Positions 9,071-18,189 are shown, counted from the first letter of the stretch. The stretch: DNA of 64,000 nucleotides from Leptolyngbya sp. SIO1E4 (GCA_010672825.2 JAAHFU020000001.1:868001-932000), one strand, 5' to 3'. Numbers and translations: made by a program. The notes: generated from the sequence alone by a model not told the origin.

Positions 9071-9502
9071 ATGGAACAGGCAAACGGGGTGACTGCCTCA
9101 CCCCACCCTGAAAACAGTCATATACAGCCAAAGCGCCAGATACGGATTTGCCAAAACGTGACCTGTAAGCACTCAGGGGCATTGGCGGTTTTGCACGAGT
9201 TTCAGGCGTTGACGTTATCTGATGTAGAGATCGTCCCCGTTACCTGTTTAGGGAGGTGCGGCAATGGCCCGATGGTATTGGTGCTTCCAGACCATGTGTG
9301 GTATTGCCACGTCAACCCACAAGATGTGCGGACGATTTCGACCCAACACTTAATCGCTGGAGACCCCGTTACTGAACTGTTAGACCCGGCTCTGCATCCT
9401 GCAGGGGGCGATCGCTCTCGCGTTTGGGCCTATATTTTCTTGCTATCAGCCCTGTTGGTCACTCTAGGTACCCTCGTTTGGGCTTTTCTCACCCTAACCT
9501 GA
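9071..9502 (+). CDS. membrane-anchored thioredoxin-like [2Fe-2S] ferredoxin
   Basis: 143 residues from the ATG at 9071, 31 nt after the SPFH gene; the frame is open to 9011, which would overlap that gene. Residues about 22-100 have the Cys pattern of thioredoxin-like ferredoxins: ICQNVTCKHSG supplies the first pair (C-x4-C) and VTCLGRCGNGPMVLV the second (C-x3-C). This fold is shared with the NuoE subunit of complex I. A C-terminal hydrophobic helix (about 118-140) should tether it to the membrane. It probably carries single electrons near the NfeD/SPFH complex; the partner is unknown. Confidence 0.82.
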   Translation: MEQANGVTASPHPENSHIQPKRQIRICQNVTCKHSGALAVLHEFQALTLSDVEIVPVTCLGRCGNGPMVLVLPDHVWYCHVNPQDVRTISTQHLIAGDPVTELLDPALHPAGGDRSRVWAYIFLLSALLVTLGTLVWAFLTLT

Positions 9503-9542
9503 CCCAGAGCACAGAGAGCCTGCTGCCAGTCACTGTGGGCGA

Positions 9543-10760
9543 TTACAGTTGCTCGAGCCAATGCAGGATGCGATCGCCCAGGGTGGTCACGTCAGAGGTC
9601 AACGTGAAGTAATGAACACAGGCCCGCACACAATGGGGATGCAGCAGAATTCGTAACAGCATATTGTCTGCTTCTAGATCATTGACTAAGCGGGTGTGCA
9701 GGGCTGGAGATGGCACCCCCTGCTCCAACAGTTGAAAAGAAACCAGCCCAGACTGGGGCGGGGCAGCTGTCACCATACGAATGCGAGGATGGCTCTGCAA
9801 CTGTTGCCAAAGCTGTTGGCTGAGCTGACAAATTCGCTGATAGCGCTCTGTGGCAGTACCCCACCCTTGATGGAGGTGCAGCGCAGCTTGCAGCCCAGCC
9901 ATCAAGGGATAGTCAGACGTGGCAACTTCATAACGTTTGCCGCTGGGTTCCCAGCCTGTGGGGTTTCCCTGAGCATCTATGATGATGCCGCGCCAGCCAA
10001 TGAAGGTAGGGGCGATCGCTTCTCTGACCGCTGGCTTGATATACAAACCCCCTAACCCGGCTGGCCCACAGCACCACTTGTGCCCCGTAAAAGCATAAAA
10101 ATCGACCCCTGTGGCGGTTAGATCGAGGGGCATCATGCCCACAGATTGAGCCGCATCCACCAACACCCCGATAGGATGGGGCTTGTGATCGTGACAGAGG
10201 CGCACAATATCGGTCAACGGTAATAGCTGCCCCGTATTCCACAGCATATGGCTGATAACGAGCAGACGAGTGCGGGGCTGCAGAGCTGCTGCTATCACAT
10301 CAACGGGGTTACCCCCTTGGGCTGTCGCCAATAAAGGGCACACATCCACAGCCACCTGAAAACGGCGGCTGACTTCTTGCACTGCAGCAATAATGCCGGG
10401 ATGTTCACAATCAGTCATCAAAATGCGATCGCCTGCCTGCCAATCAATACCCCACAGCGGAATGTTGCAGCCTACCGTAACATCCTCCGTCAGTGTGATG
10501 GCTGCGGCAGGAACCTGGAGCATATCGGCAAAAGTCTGGCGCATGGCCGTCGCGGCTTGCTGAATCCATTGATTAGTGCGTCCCGAAAACGGCCCATCGG
10601 TTTGCAGGGTCATGTGGGTTTGGTAAATGGCCTCTAAGGCGCTTTGGGGGAGCGGCCCCTGCCCTCCATAGTTGAAATAGCCTTTATTGGCTAAGGCGGG
10701 AAACTGCTGGCGCAAGCTCTGGAGATGGGAGTCAGTCAGGGTAGAAGCACTTGAAACCAT
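9543..10760 (-). CDS. class V PLP enzyme, cysteine/cystine lyase (C-DES)-like
   Basis: 405 residues from the ATG at 10760; the open frame continues upstream to 10826 without a better start. It is a fold-type I PLP enzyme of the class V aminotransferase/NifS superfamily. The opening YFNYGGQGPLPQSALEAI, the Asp of LVDAAQSVG and the PLP-binding Lys in FTGHKWCCGPAG are all visible. The closest family by eye is the cyanobacterial L-cysteine/cystine C-S lyase (C-DES), which releases persulfide for Fe-S cluster assembly. True NifS/SufS cysteine desulfurases differ at the active-site loop. Isopenicillin-N-epimerase-like annotation is the alternative. Its downstream end converges with the ferredoxin gene. 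Confidence 0.82.
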   Translation of the reverse strand: MVSSASTLTDSHLQSLRQQFPALANKGYFNYGGQGPLPQSALEAIYQTHMTLQTDGPFSGRTNQWIQQAATAMRQTFADMLQVPAAAITLTEDVTVGCNIPLWGIDWQAGDRILMTDCEHPGIIAAVQEVSRRFQVAVDVCPLLATAQGGNPVDVIAAALQPRTRLLVISHMLWNTGQLLPLTDIVRLCHDHKPHPIGVLVDAAQSVGMMPLDLTATGVDFYAFTGHKWCCGPAGLGGLYIKPAVREAIAPTFIGWRGIIIDAQGNPTGWEPSGKRYEVATSDYPLMAGLQAALHLHQGWGTATERYQRICQLSQQLWQQLQSHPRIRMVTAAPPQSGLVSFQLLEQGVPSPALHTRLVNDLEADNMLLRILLHPHCVRACVHYFTLTSDVTTLGDRILHWLEQL

Positions 10761-11190
10761 AGTGTCTAAGGCGCATTGCCCTTTCACTCTATCAGGGCTC
10801 CTCGAGTGAATAGGGAAACTCCCCATAACAGGGTTTACGCCTGAGTTGAGACGAACCAGACTAGAGATGATACACTTTCAGCCCCCATAATGCTGTATAA
10901 CTGTCAATAAGGATTTTCCTAGTGCGGTCGTATAGTCATCTTTCAAGTAAGCAATGACTGTGTGGCCCTAGAGCTACAGTTGGCTGTTACAGCATTGATG
11001 ATGACAACGCTAGCCCCCCACTGCCAAGGATGCTGCCTGAGATCAGGGCTTACTCCGATCGTCAGAGGTTTAGTGTGTCATCAAACCACCAACCCACTGA
11101 GGATGCCTGACCGAATATCTTGCTTGCCTAAACCATTTACAGTTTCAATAGTCACCCTTGTCTGCTAGCTACCCCCTGTCACATCGCTTC
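10761..11190. other. intergenic region between divergent genes
   Basis: This 430-nt gap separates the leftward PLP-enzyme gene from the rightward nuclease gene, so it should hold both promoters. I see no RNA gene, no strong repeat and no ORF with a ribosome site. Confidence 0.5.
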
Positions 11191-12780
11191 ATGCTTGGGG
11201 GTGGCTACCTGAAACCCCTGACAGAGCCTGCTAGCCTCAAAACTGCAGAGATTGATTCGGACGCTCAAGCCCAGCTTGCCTGGGTGACTGACGATTTACT
11301 ACTGCACTACCAGCGTTGCTCTCGGCGAGCCTATCTAGATGTCCATGGCGATCGCACGTTAGCCGATCCCCCCAGCGATTACCTGCAAAAGATTCGGCAA
11401 GATAGCAGCGGACATCGGAGTGCTGTATTAGATGATTACGCCCCCCTACACAGACCCGAATACCCCGTGAAGGATTGGCGTCAAGGGGCTCAGGCAACCG
11501 TTGCCCTCATGGCCAAGGGGGTTGAGCATATCGTAGGCGGGGTAGTCATCAACCACATCGGGCACAACGTCTATTTGGTGAGTCGTCCCGATTTATTGAT
11601 CAAACAGGCGGGGTGGTCTCTTTGGGGCAACTGGCAGTATGCCCCCATCGATATCAAGTTGGGCAAAAAGCCGAAACTTGATTATCAAATCGTCGCTACT
11701 TACCATGCCTACGTGTTAGCTCAAGTACAGGGGAACTGGCCCCGAGAGAGCTGGCTGGCTTTGCGAGAGGGCCGTTATCACTCGGTTAATTTAGACCAAC
11801 AGCTGCCCAAAATGGGGGAAGTGTTAGACGCCTACCTGACAGACCTGCACAGTAATACGGCCCCAGATGTCTTTATTGCCCATAGCCGCTGCGACCTTTG
11901 TCACTGGTTTAGTCAGTGCTATCAGTCAGCCCAAGAAACGCAACATCTGTCATTGCTGCCAGGCGTTACTCCGGCCCGCTACACCCATCTGCAATCTTTA
12001 AATCTGACGACGGTTGCTGACCTCGCCATGGCCCATTCTGCTCAGTTGGCCTATCTGCCTGGGTTTGGAGATGCGGTGGCAGAAAAACTGGTTCACCAAG
12101 CCCAAGCAACCCGATACAATCGGGCGATCGCCCGCACACGTACGACAACCCCAGAAGGCTTTGTCCTGACCCCAGACGATTTACCCACAGCGGATGTTGA
12201 GCTTTACTTTGACATCGAGGCGGCCCCCGATTTTGACCTGATTTACCTGCATGGGGTGCTCGTCGTTGATCACCGCACCCAAACAGAGCGATTTCATCCG
12301 TTATTAGCAGAGACTGTGGAGCAAGAACAGGCTGCTTGGGAGCAGTTTTTAGACCTCGTTTTGCAATACCCCCAGGCACCCATCTACCACTTCTGTCCCT
12401 ATGAAGCGCAAACCGCACGTAAGTTGACTCAGCACTACGGCAGCCTCAACCCGACAGAGCTAGAGGCTCTCTTAGCCCGCTTTGTAGACATTCACTGGTG
12501 TGTGACGGAGGCCGTCACGCTACCGGTGGAGAGTTATGCGCTCAAACACATCGCCCGCTGGATTGGGTTTGAGTGGCGCGACAGCGAAGCGAACGGGGCT
12601 CAATCGATCTGTTGGTATAACGAGTGGCTAGCAACGGGCGATCGCACTTATTTAAACGCCATTTTGAGATACAACGAAGATGACTGCCGCGCCACTTATT
12701 ACGTCAAACGCTGGTTAGCCGACTTTGCCACCCCCCATTGGCAAGCTGCAATACCCTCATATTTAACGGCCTCTGCCTAG
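11191..12780 (+). CDS. TM0106-type RecB-like nuclease with RNase H-like C-terminal domain
   Basis: About 529 residues from the ATG at 11191; a TTG at 11158 is the alternative, and neither has a strong ribosome site. There are three parts. The first is a RecB/Cas4-like PD-(D/E)XK domain (about 25-260) with PIDIKLGKKPKLDYQ as catalytic strand. It has a possible Fe-S site made of the Cys in YQRCSRRAY plus CDLCHWFSQC (C-x2-C-x5-C). The second is a helix-hairpin-helix near 270-310 (LAYLPGFGDAVAEKL). The third is a DEDD exonuclease-like domain from VELYFDIEAAPDF to YNEDDCRATY, like the YprB/RNase H_2 family. It probably trims or processes nucleic acid; the pathway is unknown. Confidence 0.85.
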   Translation: MLGGGYLKPLTEPASLKTAEIDSDAQAQLAWVTDDLLLHYQRCSRRAYLDVHGDRTLADPPSDYLQKIRQDSSGHRSAVLDDYAPLHRPEYPVKDWRQGAQATVALMAKGVEHIVGGVVINHIGHNVYLVSRPDLLIKQAGWSLWGNWQYAPIDIKLGKKPKLDYQIVATYHAYVLAQVQGNWPRESWLALREGRYHSVNLDQQLPKMGEVLDAYLTDLHSNTAPDVFIAHSRCDLCHWFSQCYQSAQETQHLSLLPGVTPARYTHLQSLNLTTVADLAMAHSAQLAYLPGFGDAVAEKLVHQAQATRYNRAIARTRTTTPEGFVLTPDDLPTADVELYFDIEAAPDFDLIYLHGVLVVDHRTQTERFHPLLAETVEQEQAAWEQFLDLVLQYPQAPIYHFCPYEAQTARKLTQHYGSLNPTELEALLARFVDIHWCVTEAVTLPVESYALKHIARWIGFEWRDSEANGAQSICWYNEWLATGDRTYLNAILRYNEDDCRATYYVKRWLADFATPHWQAAIPSYLTASA

Positions 12781-12852
12781 GCAAAAAAATCTCTCAGAAA
12801 ATGTTTGACAAAAGTTAGCTTCGCCAGCCAATATAGAGATCATCCTTCTTAA

Positions 12853-12926
12853 GGGCCTGTAGTTCAATTGGTTAGAGCACCGCCCTGTCACGGCGGAAGT
12901 TGCGGGTTCGAATCCCGTCAGGCCCG
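12853..12926 (+). tRNA. tRNA-Asp (GTC)
   Basis: A 74-nt cloverleaf: acceptor arms GGGCCTG and CAGGCCC, anticodon stem CCGCC/GGCGG with loop CTGTCAC giving anticodon GTC, and T arm GCGGG-TTCGAAT-CCCGT. The discriminator base is G, as expected for tRNA-Asp. The 3' CCA is not encoded. Confidence 0.97.
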
Positions 12927-13068
12927 TTCAAAAAATTAAAGTTTTAGATTGAAACCTGCCTACTGGTTTAGCTTGTAGCTTTTCTACTAACGCTGTTGCG
13001 AATGTAGCCTGCTGCCACGACAAGACCCTTCCTCTGCACAGGTCATGTCAAGTCTGGATGCTTACCCT

Positions 13069-13163
13069 TATAGCCTTGTTCAGTTGAGTCCAGTACATCT
13101 GGGTCAAGACAGGGTCTAGGGTTTGGGGTCTAGGGTGTGCTTGATTAGCCTGCATACCGCTAT
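13069..13163 (+). repeat. dispersed repeat family A, copy 1
   Basis: This is a full copy of an element of about 95 bp. It begins TATAGCCTTGTTCAGTTGAG and ends GCCTGCATACCGCTAT, so its ends form a TATAGC/GCTATA inverted repeat. The core has four G-tracts separated by TCTA, TTT and TCTA. Other copies in this window start near 20583, 38902, 45232, 45367, 48284 and 62606. Confidence 0.85.
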
Positions 13164-13181
13164 CAATAAAGATCGTCAAAA

Positions 13182-13296
13182 TCCTCGCAATTAAAGGATC
13201 GGTATCGCGGTCAACTAACAGGGCTGCATACCAAACTCCTGTCAGAACCGCAGGCTGCGGTTCTGACAGGAGTTTGGTTAGCCTGATTTGCGAGGA
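13182..13296. repeat. nested inverted repeat with a 24-bp perfect hairpin
   Basis: The inner part, 13230-13278, is a perfect palindrome: a 24-nt arm starting ACCAAACTCCTGTCAGAACC, a single central base, and its exact complement. It is framed by an outer pair TCCTCGCAA (13182-13190) and TTGCGAGGA (13288-13296). No coding capacity is visible. The layout resembles a small non-autonomous mobile element, but no target duplication could be confirmed. Confidence 0.75.
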
Positions 13297-13320
13297 GACT
13301 TTCCCAACCTCTTGGCAGCT

Positions 13321-13386
13321 GTGACCTTGTTCGGTTACAGCAAATCCTGGTCAAGAGCCGCACAGGATTTGGGGTTTGGGGTGCGC
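13321..13386 (+). repeat. degenerate family A repeat
   Basis: The order CCTTGTTCGGTTACAG, TGGTCAAGA and GGATTTGGGGTTTGGGGTG follows that of the family A element but with many changes and no intact ends. It looks like an old, decayed copy. The remaining stretch to 13490 is low-complexity (TCATTCATCATTCATCATT, then repeated TGCCTTCTGC) and shows no gene. Confidence 0.5.
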
Positions 13387-13490
13387 ATTCGGGACAGCCC
13401 CGGTGACTTAATGCCCCCTCTAATCAAGCTTCTCATTCATCATTCATCATTCATCATTCTGCCTTCTGCTTTCTGCCCTCTGCCTTCTGC

Positions 13491-15002
13491 TTACGCGTCA
13501 GGCTGGGGGATTGAGATATCGACCTGAGTCACGGGTTGATCAGGGGACAGGTTAGATAGAGGAGGCGTGATTTCAGCCGAATTACCGACAACCAAAATTA
13601 CCAAGTCCTCAGGCTTCAGATGGGTTTGAGCAGCGGCTAACACATCCTCAGAGGTGATATCTGCAATAGCCTGACGAAACTGAAATACGAAATCTTGAGG
13701 ATAGTCGTAGTATTCATAACGCACGAGGCGTGAGAGGGACTGCTCTGGGTTTTGGAAGTTAAAGACAAAACTGTTTAAGACAGAGTCTTTGGCTCTTGCT
13801 AGTTCTTCATCTGAGACAGGGGTTTCACGGATCTCTGCAATGCCCTGTTTAACCGACTGAATGAACGGAACTGTGGCCTCCGATCGCGTCTGCCCCCCGC
13901 CAATAAACAGCCCTGGATAATCGTAGCGAGCCGCCCAGAACGCATACACCACATACGCTAACCCCTGACGCGATCGCACCTCATTGAACAAACGCCCACC
14001 AAACCCGTTCAGCACTTCATTGAGAACCGACAAAGCCGCATAGTCAGGGCTATTCCGCTGCCCACCAATATGGCCAATTTGCACATAGCTCTGAGAAAGC
14101 TGGGGCTGATCGACCAAAAACACCCCCGCCTGGAGCTGGCTGGCCGAGGGCGTTGTTGACAGACTAGGGACATCGTTCGCAACTTGCCAATCCCCAAAGG
14201 CTTCCTCAATCAGCGCCTTCATTAAATCAGGTTCAAAGTCGCCAGCAATTGCAAGAATGATCTGATCAGGGCGTACCGAGGCTCGATAGAAGTTGATGAT
14301 GTCGTCTCGGGAGATAGCGTCGAGCGTAGTGTGCTCTATCGTGCGAGCGTAGGGGCTGTTCGCACCATATACCAGCTTCCGGAACTCACGGGAGACAATT
14401 TCATCAGGATCGTCGTTACGACGATCAATCACCCCTCGATATTGATTTTTAAGAAACTCAATCTTGTCGGGGGCAAAGGCCGGACGCCGAACAACATCGG
14501 CAAAGATCCCAAACACCTCCTCCAAATCTTCGGTCAAGACGTTAAAGCTGGCCGTTCCTGTCGCGGTGTCTACTAAAGTTTCCACCGCGGCGGCCCGTTG
14601 CTCTAGGGCCAGGTTCAAGGCATCAGGGGCATAGGTTTCTGTCCCCCCCAGACGCATGGCATCTCCTGTGATCGTGCCTAACCCCGTTTGCCCATCGGGG
14701 GTCAAGCGCTCACCAGTGCGGAAGGTGGTACTGCCGCTGACTAAGGGCAGCTCATGGTCTTCCATCAGGTAAACAACTAAGCCATTGTCCAGTTCGTAGC
14801 GCTCATAGTCAGGAATCTGAATCTCCCTTAAGGGGGGGAATTCCAGTTCTGTGTAGTGGCGGGCCGTGACCGCATTGGCTGGAGACTGCCAGCTCAGTGC
14901 TAGTGCCCCCACCAGGGCAAAAACCCCCAGCAGCCAGGGCAGCCACCGCAGACGACGAACCTTTTTGAAAGAGTATGACCCAGGCATAGAGCTCTTCACC
15001 AT
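13491..15002 (-). CDS. M16-family peptidase-like protein without the zinc motif
   Basis: About 503 residues from the ATG at 15002; the frame is open to a TTG at 15050. A basic stretch followed by a hydrophobic segment ending near SPANA is a probable signal peptide, so the protein is exported. The rest follows the two-repeat M16 fold, with the late motif FNEVRSRQGLAYVVYAFW. The HxxEH zinc site expected in the first repeat is absent; that region reads GQTGLGTITGDAMRLGGTETY. It is therefore probably the non-catalytic partner of the M16 protein encoded immediately upstream. Such catalytic/non-catalytic pairs resemble the two subunits of mitochondrial processing peptidase. Confidence 0.86.
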   Translation of the reverse strand: MVKSSMPGSYSFKKVRRLRWLPWLLGVFALVGALALSWQSPANAVTARHYTELEFPPLREIQIPDYERYELDNGLVVYLMEDHELPLVSGSTTFRTGERLTPDGQTGLGTITGDAMRLGGTETYAPDALNLALEQRAAAVETLVDTATGTASFNVLTEDLEEVFGIFADVVRRPAFAPDKIEFLKNQYRGVIDRRNDDPDEIVSREFRKLVYGANSPYARTIEHTTLDAISRDDIINFYRASVRPDQIILAIAGDFEPDLMKALIEEAFGDWQVANDVPSLSTTPSASQLQAGVFLVDQPQLSQSYVQIGHIGGQRNSPDYAALSVLNEVLNGFGGRLFNEVRSRQGLAYVVYAFWAARYDYPGLFIGGGQTRSEATVPFIQSVKQGIAEIRETPVSDEELARAKDSVLNSFVFNFQNPEQSLSRLVRYEYYDYPQDFVFQFRQAIADITSEDVLAAAQTHLKPEDLVILVVGNSAEITPPLSNLSPDQPVTQVDISIPQPDA

Positions 15003-15054
15003 TGGAATGGACACAGGATACAGGGACGCGATCGCTGAGGACGTTTTCAATCGC

Positions 15055-16632
15055 TTAAGATTCTTCGGCAGGAATCAGTTTGCCAACGGTGCGATTTTCA
15101 GACCGGAAGGTGGCCTGGGCAACTCGCTGGATATCTGCCAGCGTTACTGACTCGATGGTTTCTAATTGGGTGAAAACATTGCGCCAGGAGCCTGTCTTAG
15201 CCTCATATTCGGCCAGCAATGCAGCCATGCCAGCGTTAGAGTCTAGCCGTCGTAACAAGGCTGCGCGGGCCTGCGTTTTCACCCGCTCTAGCTCCTCTTC
15301 TGACACCGGCTCATTCACCAGTCGATCCAGTTGCTGGTGCATTGGCAGGGCAATGTCGTCGGGGGTATACCCCGGTGCGGTCACCCCGTATAGCAGCAAC
15401 ATGTTGGGATACTTGTCCCCAGGGAAGCCATTGACGCTGCCAATATCTAAAGCAATCTGCTGGTCTTCTACGAGATCGGTGTAAAGGCGCGACGTGCGAC
15501 CGTTCACCAAAATACCCTCGATCAGGTTGTAGATGGGGTGGTCAGGATCGTTGATACTCGGGCGATGATAGCCTTCGATATACCAGGGTTGAGACGGCAA
15601 GGACAAGGTAAATTCCTTAGCCGCCGTTTGCTCAGGTTCTTCGATGGTGACATCAGCTGGTAGACTTCGGCTTTCGAAGCGCCCAAAGTAAACCTCTGCC
15701 ATCGACTGCACTTCATCGGGATCAACATCTCCCACAATGACGCTAATCAGGTTGTTAGGGCCATAGTAAGCATCAAAAAAGCGTTGAACAGTATCTCGGG
15801 TCGCCACATACAGATCCTCCTCATACCCAATCACCGGACGACGGTAGGGGTGTTGCTCAAAGGCCTCTTCCAAGAAAACCTCAATCAGTTTGCCGATGGG
15901 AGAGTTGTCGACCCGCAGCCCCCGCTCTTCGAGAATGACGTCTTTTTCCTCATAAAATTCTCGGAACACGGGTTCTAAAAATCGTTCAGATTCTAGAGAC
16001 ATCCATAATTCCAGCTTGTTCGACGGCAGGCTGTAAAAGTAACGGGTTGCGTCTGCACCGGTGGTTGCATTGAGCCCTACCCCACCGGCCTGGTCTACGA
16101 TTTGGCCATATTCATTTTGCTCAACATACTGAGCGGCCTCTGTCCGCAGGGCTTCTAACTGGGCCCGCAGCTCTTCAGCGTTTTCTGCCTGTCCGGCAGC
16201 TTCAGCCGCCAAGATTTGGTCAAACACCTCATCCAACTGACTTAACAACTGGCTCTCAGAGGCATAGTCACGCGTGCCAATGCGGGTCGTTCCCTTAAAG
16301 GCCAGATGTTCTAAATAATGGGCGGTGCCGGTTTCACCTTCAGCTTCATTTACAGCCCCCACATTGGCATAGAGCATGAAAGAAACGACCGGAGCCTGAT
16401 GGCGCTCCAGCACAATGAATTTCATGCCGTTGTCGAGGGTGAATTCGTTAATCTGTTCGGCAACTTGATCCAGATAGGGTTGAATTGAAGTTGCTGCAGG
16501 TGTCGTGTCTCGGGCTAACGCTATCGTTGGCCACCCGATCAGCATTGTTATGCCGAACAACAATAGGCCAAGCAGCCCCACACCTCGTTTTAAGGCTGCA
16601 CTTTCTCGAGAAAACCAGTGAGAAGGATTCAT
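15055..16632 (-). CDS. M16-family zinc metallopeptidase (catalytic subunit)
   Basis: 525 residues with a probable signal peptide (hydrophobic run near 17-38, ending WPTIALARD). The zinc and catalytic motif is intact: GTAHYLEHLAFKGT gives H105-x2-E108-H109, and the distal ligand is expected in EKDVILEER. The segment between the motif and that ligand is longer than usual and rich in Ala/Glu. It is the first gene of a two-gene leftward unit, 52 nt ahead of the ATG chosen for its non-catalytic partner. Family members cut exported peptides or misfolded proteins in the periplasm. The substrate is unknown. Confidence 0.92.
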   Translation of the reverse strand: MNPSHWFSRESAALKRGVGLLGLLLFGITMLIGWPTIALARDTTPAATSIQPYLDQVAEQINEFTLDNGMKFIVLERHQAPVVSFMLYANVGAVNEAEGETGTAHYLEHLAFKGTTRIGTRDYASESQLLSQLDEVFDQILAAEAAGQAENAEELRAQLEALRTEAAQYVEQNEYGQIVDQAGGVGLNATTGADATRYFYSLPSNKLELWMSLESERFLEPVFREFYEEKDVILEERGLRVDNSPIGKLIEVFLEEAFEQHPYRRPVIGYEEDLYVATRDTVQRFFDAYYGPNNLISVIVGDVDPDEVQSMAEVYFGRFESRSLPADVTIEEPEQTAAKEFTLSLPSQPWYIEGYHRPSINDPDHPIYNLIEGILVNGRTSRLYTDLVEDQQIALDIGSVNGFPGDKYPNMLLLYGVTAPGYTPDDIALPMHQQLDRLVNEPVSEEELERVKTQARAALLRRLDSNAGMAALLAEYEAKTGSWRNVFTQLETIESVTLADIQRVAQATFRSENRTVGKLIPAEES

Positions 16633-16868
16633 TGCGATCGCCCATCAGGATTCCTTACCAATTTCACCACAGCATCCTCTCCAGTGACCATGCCTGGGGG
16701 AAGATCTGTCGATAACAGCTGCGGCAACTTCTATAGAAAACTCAGGATGTCCGGTTTGACAGAAAGGGTTTCTATATAATGACCTTGCAGCCGGTGGGCT
16801 AGCGTCAGAACTTACATCCTGATTTAGCCTGCTGCTACTCCGTCAATGCTACATGCAGAGGGGGTTCC

Positions 16869-17666
16869 TTGACCCAGGCCCTTGAGTCCTCCAGCCTCCA
16901 ACAATGGGGTCGTCGCCTTTTAGCGGCCATCCTGTTAGGGGGGCAGGTTGTGATTCATCTAATCTCTCGACCGCTCCACCGTCGCAACACTCTGGAGCAA
17001 ATGGCAGCTGTGGGGCCAGAGTCCCTTCTCATTGCCCTATTGACGGCCAGTTTTGTGGGCATGGTCTTTACCATTCAGGTAACCCGGGAATTTATCAACT
17101 TTGGCGCTGGAACAGCGGTCGGCGGGGTGTTGGCCTTAACCTTGGCTCGTGAACTGGCCCCTGTGCTGACTGCAGTGATTTTAGCGGGTCGGGTCGGGTC
17201 CGCATTTGCCGCTGAAATCGGCACCATGAGGGTGACAGAGCAAATTGACGCGCTACAAATTCTCAAAACAGACCCGATTGATTACCTGGTCATTCCTCGG
17301 GTGGTTGCCTGCGCGCTCATGCTCCCGGTGCTGAACTTGCTGTCATTTATTACAGGCATGACCGGAGGCTTGTTGATTGCAACTAACCTCTACGGCATTT
17401 CTCAGAGTGTCTTTGTTGATTCTGCCCAAGGCTTTTTAAGCACCTGGGATCTGGTTTCGTCTCTGGTCAAATCCTTTGTGTTCGGCATTTTGATTGCCGT
17501 CATCGGGACTAGCTGGGGATTAACCACAACCGGGGGGGCTAAAGGAGTCGGGCAATCGACAACGACAGCGGTTGTCACTTCCCTATTGGCCATCTTTATC
17601 AGTAACTTTTTTCTTTCGTGGCTGATGTTTCAAGGAACAGGCAGTGCGCTGATGGGCAGCCTTTGA
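16869..17666 (+). CDS. MlaE/TGD1-type lipid ABC transporter permease
   Basis: 265 residues starting at a TTG. This start is chosen because GAGGGGG lies 5 nt upstream and the family length fits. It has five or six hydrophobic helices with the MlaE signature: FVGMVFTIQVTREFINFGAG, LARELAPVLTAVILAGRVGSA and EIGTMRVTEQIDALQILKTDP. Members are the permease of the MlaFEDB system or of the plastid TGD complex, moving phospholipid between membranes. The ATPase and MCE substrate-binding subunits are not adjacent, as is usual in cyanobacteria. It leads a rightward row with DUF3119 and DUF3086 genes, which suggests a shared envelope-related role. Confidence 0.93.
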   Translation: MTQALESSSLQQWGRRLLAAILLGGQVVIHLISRPLHRRNTLEQMAAVGPESLLIALLTASFVGMVFTIQVTREFINFGAGTAVGGVLALTLARELAPVLTAVILAGRVGSAFAAEIGTMRVTEQIDALQILKTDPIDYLVIPRVVACALMLPVLNLLSFITGMTGGLLIATNLYGISQSVFVDSAQGFLSTWDLVSSLVKSFVFGILIAVIGTSWGLTTTGGAKGVGQSTTTAVVTSLLAIFISNFFLSWLMFQGTGSALMGSL

Positions 17667-17768
17667 TGCTTAACTCACCCCTTACAATGGAGTCAACCGA
17701 GAGGGCGCTCGATCAGACTGCGCAGCGCTTCATTGCTTTGGAATAAAAATCAACGTTTTGAGAAACCC

Positions 17769-18152
17769 GTGACTGTATCATCGACTGCCGAAACGACCAT
17801 CCTCAAGCCGCGTTACGTGATCCCGATCGCCTTGATTGGGGCTGCAATTCCCTTGACGTTTCTACAAATCTGGGTGGCAGGGGTAATCTCGCTCTTTGGG
17901 CTGTTTTTGCTGTATCAAACCGCCTCTTTGCGCTTAGTCTTTACTGAAACGAATCTGGATATCTATCGGGGTGAGACGCGGATTCGTCGGTTTCCGTACC
18001 AAGAATGGCAAAACTGGGAAATCTTCTGGTCACCATTTCCCATTTTGTTCTACTTTCGAGAAACCCAAAGTATCCACTTTTTACCCATTTTGTTTAACTC
18101 CAATGAGCTGCGATCGCAGTTGGAGCAGCACTTTCCCAACAAGGCTGACTAA
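17769..18152 (+). CDS. DUF3119 family protein
   Basis: About 127 residues from the GTG at 17769, with GAGAAA just upstream; the frame is open to a TTG at 17733. Two hydrophobic helices occupy about residues 18-55, then a soluble part containing RLVFTETNLDIYRGETRIRR and YQEWQNWEIFW. This fits DUF3119, a small membrane family restricted to cyanobacteria and plastid-bearing plants. Function is not known. It lies between the MlaE permease and the DUF3086 gene, an order I believe is shared by other cyanobacteria. Confidence 0.82.
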   Translation: MTVSSTAETTILKPRYVIPIALIGAAIPLTFLQIWVAGVISLFGLFLLYQTASLRLVFTETNLDIYRGETRIRRFPYQEWQNWEIFWSPFPILFYFRETQSIHFLPILFNSNELRSQLEQHFPNKAD

Positions 18153-18189
18153 CGGATCTTGTTTTTCTGTTGATTGAGATTGTTCCCTT

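Noticed and set aside
12805-12837. promoter for tRNA-Asp (TTGACA and TATAGA)
   Set aside because: The two boxes are 21 nt apart, too far for a standard promoter; a different -10 cannot be chosen with confidence.
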